Positions 5,508-10,890 of a stretch of 10,890 bases of DNA are shown here, in pieces. Under the pieces are notes generated by a model. That model saw only the letters and a program-made list of their open reading frames with translations, made no database searches and was not told the DNA's origin. The stretch's first letter is position 1; every line of letters begins with the position of its first letter. The stretch comes from an uncultured Campylobacter sp. GTDB taxonomy: Bacteria; Campylobacterota; Campylobacteria; Campylobacterales; Campylobacteraceae. Position numbers and translations under genes: made by a program. Location: NCBI RefSeq assembly GCF_938018145.1, contig NZ_CALIII010000097.1, positions 1 to 10,890 on the forward strand. Direction: 5' to 3'.

Positions 5508-6629
5508 ATGAAAATTATAGCGCTCGTATGCGCTCTGTTTATTTTCTCCTTCGCAAGCGACGTTAGCGCTACGGCTAGCCTCGACGTAAAAAGCTGCGCC
5601 TATAGCAAGCAAAACAAAACCATAGCCGTCTACGATGCCAAAAATTCGCTAAATATACTTAATCAAAAAGACTTAAAACCCATAAGCAAATTTGACTTTA
5701 AAACAGACGAGATAACCTCGCTAGCCTTTGATGGCGCAAATTTATACGCAGGATTTGCTGGCGGCGAGATAGCTAAATTTAACGATGATTTTAGCTCTTT
5801 TGCCGGCATGCTAAATCTTTCAAATTTAAGCCTTGATACGCAGATAACGCACCTTCACGTCGCAAACGGCAAAATTTACGCGGTCGTCAGCAAAGACGCC
5901 TTTGTCGCATACGACGTTGCGTCAAAAAAGCTGACGCGCGCAAATCTTGACGGCACATACCGTATCGTAACCTGTCAAATTTTAAACGGCGCCGCACTGA
6001 TAACCAGCTGGGATAGATCGGTTTTTACCGTAAATTTAAGCACCATGAAAGCAAAAAATCTAGGCAGATTAAAATCCGTAGCTCTGAGCGCGGCGGAGAT
6101 AAACTCGGGCGTGATTTTCGGACTTGCGAGCGGCGAGATAGCCACCCTCAAATTTGACGCCGAAGCAAATTTAACAAGCAAGCAAACGGGTGCGACAAAT
6201 TTGGATGCCGAAGCAAATTTGACGCAAGCAAACGTCAAAGACAACGCTAGCTCAAATTTAACCGCCGTCAAAAACGCGCAAAACAAAGCGGATCTAAATT
6301 TGACTAGCGGCACAACAAACGCAATTTTGATGAACTCTACAAATTTAGAAACAAAAAACTCGGCGAGCACAGAGACCAAAGCCGCCCCGAACCCAATCGT
6401 CCAAATTTACAAAATCTCAAATTCTCGCGTTAAAAGCCTACTAGTCGTGCAGGATAAGATTTATATCGGACTTGGAAACGGCGAAATTTTACGAAGCGAC
6501 GCGGAGTTTAAACAGATAGAAAAAATAGGCAAAAACTCCGACGCCGTGATAAAAATTTTTAACGACGAAGATAGCGTCATAGCCGTTAGCATAAACGGCG
6601 AGATCCAAATTTACAAGAAAAAATCTTAG
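5508..6629 (+). CDS. Periplasmic beta-propeller (WD40-like, NapL-style) protein, first gene of the nos operon
   Basis: A 373-residue protein with a signal peptide (residues 1-21, cleavage near VSA). The body consists of repeated beta-blade-like strands: KTIAVYDAKNSLNIL, ITSLAFDGANLYAGFAGGEIAKF, HLHVANGKIYAVVS, and near the end KSLLVVQDKIYIGLGNGEILRS and DSVIAVSINGEIQIY. This resembles NapL, the periplasmic propeller protein of epsilonproteobacterial nap operons, whose exact role is unclear. Residues ~217-296 are a low-complexity Asn/Thr/Ala/Lys-rich insert that interrupts the propeller. It contains three D/E-X-N-X-S/T sequons (Asn221, Asn237, Asn264) and a near-exact internal duplication (see the repeat entry). 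It sits 15 bases before nosZ behind the FNR-type promoter, so an accessory role in NosZ maturation or electron supply is inferred. No haem or metal motif is seen. Confidence 0.82.
   Translation: MKIIALVCALFIFSFASDVSATASLDVKSCAYSKQNKTIAVYDAKNSLNILNQKDLKPISKFDFKTDEITSLAFDGANLYAGFAGGEIAKFNDDFSSFAGMLNLSNLSLDTQITHLHVANGKIYAVVSKDAFVAYDVASKKLTRANLDGTYRIVTCQILNGAALITSWDRSVFTVNLSTMKAKNLGRLKSVALSAAEINSGVIFGLASGEIATLKFDAEANLTSKQTGATNLDAEANLTQANVKDNASSNLTAVKNAQNKADLNLTSGTTNAILMNSTNLETKNSASTETKAAPNPIVQIYKISNSRVKSLLVVQDKIYIGLGNGEILRSDAEFKQIEKIGKNSDAVIKIFNDEDSVIAVSINGEIQIYKKKS
6156..6223 (+). repeat. Intragenic tandem repeat encoding DAEANLT
   Basis: The 20-base block at 6156-6175 recurs at 6204-6223 with two silent differences; the period is 48 bases, a multiple of three. 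Each copy encodes DAEANLT. A degenerate third copy near 6285-6305 encodes ADLNLT. The blocks carry the word AAATTT, and each creates a glycosylation sequon. Confidence 0.7.
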
Positions 6630-6644
6630 GAAAGGAGATTTTCA

Positions 6645-9239
6645 ATGAACAAACTACTTAGTTGCGGTATCGTTGCGGCTGCGGGCCTGGCGTTTACCGT
6701 TAGCAGTGCGTGTGCGGCGGATAGCGACCTACAAGCTATCATGAAAGCGCGCGGTCTAACGGAAAAAGACATCCTGGCGGCTGCTAAAACGTATCAGCCG
6801 AGCGGCAAGAAGGACGACTATATCGTCTTCTCATCAGGAGGCCAAAGCGGACAGGTGATGGTTTACGGCGTGCCTTCAATGAGGATTTACAAGTATATCG
6901 GCGTCTTTACGCCCGAGCCTTGGCAGGGATACGGCTACGACGAGGAGTCTAAAGCCATCCTAAAAAGCGGCGCCATCAGAGGCAAACAAATCACGTGGGG
7001 CGACACTCACCACCCTGCTCTAACCGAGAAAAACGGCGAATACGTCGGCGATTATCTTTTCATCAACGACAAAGCCAACCCTCGCATCGCGGTTATAAAT
7101 TTGCACGATTTCGAAACTACTCAAATCGTCGTTAATCCAATCGTAAAAAGCGAACACGGCGGCAGCTTCATCACTCCAAATAGCGAATACGTCATCGAAG
7201 CGGCACAGTACGCGGCTCCGCTAGATAACGGCTACCACTCGATAGACGAGTACGAAAGCGCATACCGCGGCGCGGTAACGTTTTGGAAATTCGACTATCC
7301 AAAAGGCAAGATAGACGAGAAAGCTTCCTTCTCGCTCGAGCTTCCTCCGTATTGGCAGGATCTAAGCGATGCCGGTAAAGGCGAGAGCTTCGGCTGGGCG
7401 TTTACAAACTCGATAAACTCCGAGATGTATACGGGCGGTATCGAAAAGGGCTTGCCTCCGTTTGAAGCGGGCGCTAGCAGAAACGACACTGACTATTTGC
7501 ACGTTTATAACTGGCAAATTTTAGAAAAACTAGCTCAAGATAAGAAAAACTATATGGAGATAAACGGCCATAGAGTAGTTACGATAGACGCCGCGGTTAA
7601 AGCCGGCGCGCTATTTTTGATCCCTGAGCCAAAGAGCCCGCACGGCGTAGACGTCACTCCTGACGGCCGCTATATCGTTATCGGCGGCAAGCTAGATACT
7701 CACGCGACGGTTTATGATTTTAAAAAGATCAAAAATTTGATCGATAAAAAAGAGTTTGCCGGTACCGATCCGTACGGCATTCCGGTGCTTGATATGGCAA
7801 AGAGCTTGCAAGGACAAGTCGAACTTGGCCTTGGACCTCTGCACAACTCTTTTGACGAAAAAGACGGCATCATCTATACCTCTCTTTACGTCGATAGCCA
7901 GATCGTGAAATGGGACTACAAAAATCTAAAAGTTCTAGATAGGATCAACGTCCACTACAACATCGGACACCTTGATACTATGGAGGGAAAATCGGCCAAA
8001 CCTAAGGGTAAATACGCTATCGCTCTTGATAAACTTTCGATCGATCGCTTTAACCCGGTAGGCCCTCTTCATCCGCAAAACCACCAGCTTATCGACATAG
8101 CCGGCTCAAAAATGGAGCTTTTATACGATATGCCGATACCTCTAGGCGAACCTCACGACGTAGTTTCGATTGCGGCTAGCAAGCTAAAACCGGCTACCAC
8201 CTACGCCATGGGAACAAACTCTCGCACCGGTAAAGAAAGTCCGTTCGTAACTCTCGCCGGACAAGAGAGGATCGAGCGCAACGGCAAAAACGTAACCGTC
8301 TACGCTACGATGATCAGAAGCCACATCAACCCTGAGCATATCGAGGTAAATAAAGGCGACAACGTAACCATCCACTTAACCAACCTAGAGCGCGCCCAGG
8401 ACGAGACGCACGGCTTTACCGTGGATCTTTACAACATCCACGCGTCTTTAGAGCCGGGTAAAACAGCGACCGTAAATTTCGTAGCGGACGAAGAGGGCGT
8501 GTTCCCTTACTACTGCACCGAATTTTGCTCTGCGCTGCACCTTGAGATGATGGGTTACTTGCTAGTTAAAGATCCGAACAAAAAATACGAATCCGCCAAA
8601 GCAAGCAAGCTAAAAACCCTAAGTCCAGAAGCTCTAAAAGCCGAATACGATAAAGTAATCGCTACAAACAAAGCTACCGACGAGGTTATCCAAAGCGTCG
8701 TTACGTATCTAAAAGAGAAGCATTACGAAAAATATCCTAAGGTAAAAGAGCTAGTTACCGACGCGCTGGATCAGTACGGCAAAATCCCTGAAGTAAAAGC
8801 AAAAGCCGACGAAGCCTACAAAAAAGGAGACGTAAACGGCGCGATACTATGGGAGTACCAAGTATGGCAGTATATGGTTAAAACCGCGGACGTCGGCCTA
8901 AGAGCTAAAAACAATCTCGCTAAAGAGATCGCCACGCCTATGAGCCCGGCTGCCTCCAAAGGCGAGGAAGCCTATCTAAAAGGCGGTTGTAACGGCTGCC
9001 ACGTCATCGGTCAGGTTAGCTCAGGCCCTGATCTAACCGGCGTTCTTTTGCGCCACGAAAACGGCGAGAAATGGGTGTTTGACTTTATCAAAGATCCATC
9101 TAAATTTTACGGCGACGAGTATATCAAGTCTATGATCGATTACTTTAACCTAAGAATGCCTAATCAGCACATGAGCGATCAAGAGATCAAAGATATCATC
9201 GAATACCTAAAATGGATCGACGAAAACGCGGGAATGTAA
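6645..9239 (+). CDS. nosZ: Nitrous-oxide reductase, clade II, with fused C-terminal cytochrome c
   Basis: Periplasmic multicopper enzyme reducing N2O to N2. It is 864 residues, about 200 longer than clade I enzymes. The signal peptide (1-25, SSACA/AD) is Sec-type without the twin-arginine motif of clade I. The N-terminal seven-bladed propeller carries the CuZ ligands: His122-His123 (DTHHP), His171 (EHGG), His333 (SPHGVDVTPDG), His400 (GPLHNSFDE), His442 (NIGHLD) and His504 (EPHDVV). The cupredoxin domain holds CuA: His589 (ETHGF), Cys624, Cys628, His632 and Met635 in YYCTEFCSALHLEMM. Glu626 stands where clade I enzymes have Trp, as in oxidase CuA sites. After a helical linker (~650-770) comes a cytochrome c domain with Cys782-N-G-Cys785-His786 and probable axial Met838 (RMPNQ). 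RBS AAAGGAG stands 7 bases before the ATG. All key residues are present, so the enzyme should be active. Confidence 0.98.
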   Translation: MNKLLSCGIVAAAGLAFTVSSACAADSDLQAIMKARGLTEKDILAAAKTYQPSGKKDDYIVFSSGGQSGQVMVYGVPSMRIYKYIGVFTPEPWQGYGYDEESKAILKSGAIRGKQITWGDTHHPALTEKNGEYVGDYLFINDKANPRIAVINLHDFETTQIVVNPIVKSEHGGSFITPNSEYVIEAAQYAAPLDNGYHSIDEYESAYRGAVTFWKFDYPKGKIDEKASFSLELPPYWQDLSDAGKGESFGWAFTNSINSEMYTGGIEKGLPPFEAGASRNDTDYLHVYNWQILEKLAQDKKNYMEINGHRVVTIDAAVKAGALFLIPEPKSPHGVDVTPDGRYIVIGGKLDTHATVYDFKKIKNLIDKKEFAGTDPYGIPVLDMAKSLQGQVELGLGPLHNSFDEKDGIIYTSLYVDSQIVKWDYKNLKVLDRINVHYNIGHLDTMEGKSAKPKGKYAIALDKLSIDRFNPVGPLHPQNHQLIDIAGSKMELLYDMPIPLGEPHDVVSIAASKLKPATTYAMGTNSRTGKESPFVTLAGQERIERNGKNVTVYATMIRSHINPEHIEVNKGDNVTIHLTNLERAQDETHGFTVDLYNIHASLEPGKTATVNFVADEEGVFPYYCTEFCSALHLEMMGYLLVKDPNKKYESAKASKLKTLSPEALKAEYDKVIATNKATDEVIQSVVTYLKEKHYEKYPKVKELVTDALDQYGKIPEVKAKADEAYKKGDVNGAILWEYQVWQYMVKTADVGLRAKNNLAKEIATPMSPAASKGEEAYLKGGCNGCHVIGQVSSGPDLTGVLLRHENGEKWVFDFIKDPSKFYGDEYIKSMIDYFNLRMPNQHMSDQEIKDIIEYLKWIDENAGM

Positions 9240-9247
9240 TCCAAATT

Positions 9248-9282
9248 TGATTCGGGCTTAGCGGTCCGAATCAGTCCGCTAA
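9248..9282 (+). other. Overlapping, mutually exclusive hairpins after nosZ
   Basis: TGATTCGG (9248-9255) pairs with CCGAATCA (9266-9273), an 8-bp stem. TTAGCGG (9258-9264) pairs with CCGCTAA (9276-9282), a 7-bp stem. The two share bases, so only one can form at a time. This begins 9 bases after the nosZ stop. It may be an attenuator-like switch, a 3' mRNA protector, or decayed structure; no function is shown. Confidence 0.5.
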
Positions 9283-9286
9283 ATTT

Positions 9287-9314
9287 GAGGCTCGGCACGC
9301 GTAACCCGAGCCTC
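9287..9314 (+). terminator. Strong hairpin between nosZ and nosB (partial terminator or processing site)
   Basis: GAGGCTCGG (9287-9295) and CCGAGCCTC (9306-9314) form a perfect 9-bp stem, seven of the nine pairs G-C, with a 10-base loop. The following sequence (CTACGTTAAATTT) has no clean T-run, so complete termination is unlikely. Read-through or RNA processing here would let nosZ be made in excess over nosB and the downstream maturation genes. The nosZ-nosB gap is 135 bases, far longer than the other junctions of the operon. Confidence 0.6.
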
Positions 9315-9374
9315 CTACGTTAAATTTAAAAAGCGTTTTGCGAAAAATTTTTTAAATTTAATAAAGGAGAAACG

Positions 9375-10136
9375 ATGAAGAAGTATCAAATTTACACTAT
9401 TATCGCGTTAGTCTTGATGACCGTTTGTTTTACGATCCCGGTGCTAGGCTTTTTCGGAGCCAAAGCCAAGATCGCCGCGGGCGAGCCGCTTGCCGGGTAT
9501 TCGTATAAAATTTACGACCTTTACACCTCGTTTCAGTACAAAAACCACCTGATGTCAAAGGACGTCGCAAGCAGTCTGGAAAAGATGATCGAGCAAAAAG
9601 CCGAGATCGGCACGCCCTCTTTTCCTATCTGGTACGTCGCGCTTGAAGCGCCAAACTACCCAAAAGACGCCTTTCCAAACGGTATTCCGGTTTATTTTCA
9701 CGTTGACGGATACAGCGGCGACGTGCACGAGATGAACACCATAAACCACTACATCGGCATGTATCCGATGGAGCACGGCGGCAACGTCGAGCGCGCGATT
9801 GCGCCTTATTATCTGCTTATTTCCACGCTTTGCATGCTAGCCTTTTTATACTACGACGGCAAATTTAACTCCCTGCTCATGGTGCTTCCGACCATCGCTC
9901 CGCTGCTTTTTATGGGCGCGTTTGCGGGCTGGCTATACTGGTATGGACACAATATGCAAGAGTGGGGCGCGTTTAAGATCAAACCGTTTATGCCTACCGT
10001 GCTTGGCGACGGCAAGGTCGCGCAGTTTACGACGCACTCGTATCCTAGCATAGGATTTTGGGTGATGATGGCTATGAGCGCGCTTTGTATCCTAGCCGTA
10101 TTTTCAAAGAAAAAAGAGCTCAAAGACGCGAAATGA
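9375..10136 (+). CDS. nosB: NosB, membrane protein of clade II nos operons
   Basis: A 253-residue integral membrane protein characteristic of epsilonproteobacterial and other clade II nos clusters, where it follows nosZ; it is needed for N2O respiration but its reaction is unknown. Hydrophobic segments lie at about 7-28, 141-160, 166-188 and 225-243. Residues ~30-140 form a large domain between the first two segments, probably periplasmic. It is rich in His and Met (FHVDGYSGDVHEM, NHYIGMYPMEHGG: His109, His118, His125, His134, Met120, Met129, Met132), a pattern that could bind copper or haem, though this is inference. The RBS AAAGGAG is 5 bases before the ATG. Its TGA overlaps the nosD ATG in ATGA. 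The call rests on position and general likeness. Confidence 0.88.
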   Translation: MKKYQIYTIIALVLMTVCFTIPVLGFFGAKAKIAAGEPLAGYSYKIYDLYTSFQYKNHLMSKDVASSLEKMIEQKAEIGTPSFPIWYVALEAPNYPKDAFPNGIPVYFHVDGYSGDVHEMNTINHYIGMYPMEHGGNVERAIAPYYLLISTLCMLAFLYYDGKFNSLLMVLPTIAPLLFMGAFAGWLYWYGHNMQEWGAFKIKPFMPTVLGDGKVAQFTTHSYPSIGFWVMMAMSALCILAVFSKKKELKDAK

Positions 10137-10890
10137 AATTTAAGCTTTTGCTCTTTTGCGCGCTAAATTTGACGGCCTTCGCCGGTCCGCTGCAAGACGC
10201 TATAAACGCCGCCGAACCGGGCGACACGCTGCGCCTAAACGACGGACTTTACGAGGGAAATATAATCGTCGATAAGCCGCTAACGATAATAGGCAAAGGC
10301 GATGGCGCCGTGATACGAGGCGACCGCAAATCAAGCGTGATAAAAGTAACGGCAAAAAACGTTAAACTCATAAATTTAAACATCGAAGGCAGCGGCACGA
10401 GCCAGATGAACCTAGATGCAGGCATAAGCTGCGCAAAGGGCAATAATATTTTAGTCGAGAAAAACCGCTTTAAAGACGTGCTTTTCGGTATCGAGCTATC
10501 AGAATGCAACCAAGCCGTGATAAGAGATAACAACATCACCTCAAAAGAGGGCTTTGACGTGCCTAGACGCGGAGACGCCGTGCGCGCGTGGTATTCGCAC
10601 GAAAACTTAATCGAGCGAAACTACGTCTATAACAGCCGCGACATCGTGGCGTGGTTTTCCAGCAACAACATAATCCGCAAAAATTTCGGCAAAAATAACC
10701 GCTACGCCGTGCATACGATGTACTCGGCGGACAACCTCATCGAGGATAACGAATTTAGCGGCGGCGCCGTGGGGATGTATTTTATGTTTTCTACGAATTC
10801 TCTCGTGCGCCGAAACGTGATAATCAACTCAAACGGAGCGTTTGGCGTGGGTATCGCGCTAAAAGACGCCTCGGGATTTAACATCAGAGA
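10133..10890 (+). CDS. nosD: NosD, periplasmic copper-site maturation protein (3' end cut by the window)
   Basis: NosD is a right-handed beta-helix protein needed with the NosF/NosY ABC transporter to build the CuZ cluster of NosZ in the periplasm. 252 codons are visible with no stop, of roughly 400 expected. Residues 1-17 form a signal peptide (cleavage near AFA/GP). The following residues show the NosD/CASH opening: PLQDAINAAEPGDTLRLNDG, then LYEGNIIVDKPLTIIG. Next come beta-helix rungs with Asn ladders (NNIT, NLIERNYV, NNIIRKN, NLIEDNEF). The family-typical region GDAVRAWYSHEN and VHTMYS...GMYFMFS is present. Asn134 lies in DNNIT, a glycosylation sequon. The ATG overlaps the nosB stop by four bases (ATGA) and no separate RBS is seen, so coupling is expected. 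By analogy with Wolinella, nosG, nosC1, nosC2, nosH, nosF, nosY and nosL should follow outside the window. Confidence 0.95.
   Translation, partial: MKFKLLLFCALNLTAFAGPLQDAINAAEPGDTLRLNDGLYEGNIIVDKPLTIIGKGDGAVIRGDRKSSVIKVTAKNVKLINLNIEGSGTSQMNLDAGISCAKGNNILVEKNRFKDVLFGIELSECNQAVIRDNNITSKEGFDVPRRGDAVRAWYSHENLIERNYVYNSRDIVAWFSSNNIIRKNFGKNNRYAVHTMYSADNLIEDNEFSGGAVGMYFMFSTNSLVRRNVIINSNGAFGVGIALKDASGFNIR

Noticed and set aside
6156..6350. The repeated CAAATTT units as a CRISPR array
   Set aside because: The units are short, imperfect, in frame within a gene, and lack spacers of constant length.
5975..6379. A 134-codon minus-strand frame opposite the propeller gene
   Set aside because: It is low-complexity antisense of the NLT-rich linker, with no promoter or RBS.
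5508..6629. The propeller gene as a second NosZ-like or haem protein
   Set aside because: No CxxCH motif and no CuZ histidine pattern are present; only blade-like repeats are visible.
6645..6720. A Tat signal on NosZ
   Set aside because: There is no twin-arginine motif; the N-terminus is a plain Sec-type signal, as expected for the clade II enzyme.

Overview
The window looks like chromosomal DNA from a Campylobacter of the higher-GC, non-thermophilic kind (the C. curvus / concisus / showae / rectus / gracilis range). The grounds are the gene families, the order alr - short ORF - pgp2-type peptidase - copper chaperones, an epsilonproteobacterial nitrous-oxide reductase operon, and the very frequent word AAATTT in otherwise moderate-GC DNA. 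Species cannot be fixed from sequence reading alone.

Left part (1-3656). A probable tail of an upstream gene (1-96) is followed by a TIGR01777-type SDR protein on +. A gene-poor convergent spacer with hairpins (972-1480) separates it from a three-gene minus-strand block: pgp2/csd6-like peptidoglycan LD-carboxypeptidase, an 80-residue unknown protein, and alanine racemase (alr). These touch or overlap. Two of the three act on peptidoglycan or its precursors.

Middle (3657-5351). A divergent promoter region serves pgp2 leftwards and, rightwards, a compact copper-delivery cassette: a PCu(A)C chaperone with a His-rich tail, a small membrane-anchored protein with Cys/Met/His motifs, and a Sco1/SenC protein.

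Right part (5352-10890). This is the start of a nitrous-oxide respiration (nos) operon. A perfect FNR-type palindrome lies exactly where a class II activator site should be relative to a -10 hexamer. The operon begins with a periplasmic beta-propeller protein (NapL-like in style). It is followed by nosZ (clade II N2O reductase, Sec signal, fused C-terminal cytochrome c), a spacer with strong and mutually exclusive hairpins, nosB, and nosD, which is cut by the window end. The working picture is low-oxygen induction of N2O reductase, CuZ assembly helped by NosD and the genes expected downstream, and CuA loading possibly helped by the adjacent Sco/PCuAC cassette.

The most unusual observations are: (i) three Campylobacter-type N-glycosylation sequons in a repeat-derived linker of the beta-propeller protein, with further ones in Pgp2 and NosD; (ii) the abundant AAATTTGAC word encodes Asn-Leu-Thr in one frame, so the word itself can generate such sequons; (iii) nosZ is strikingly poor in this word; and (iv) the nosZ-nosB spacer can fold in alternative ways.
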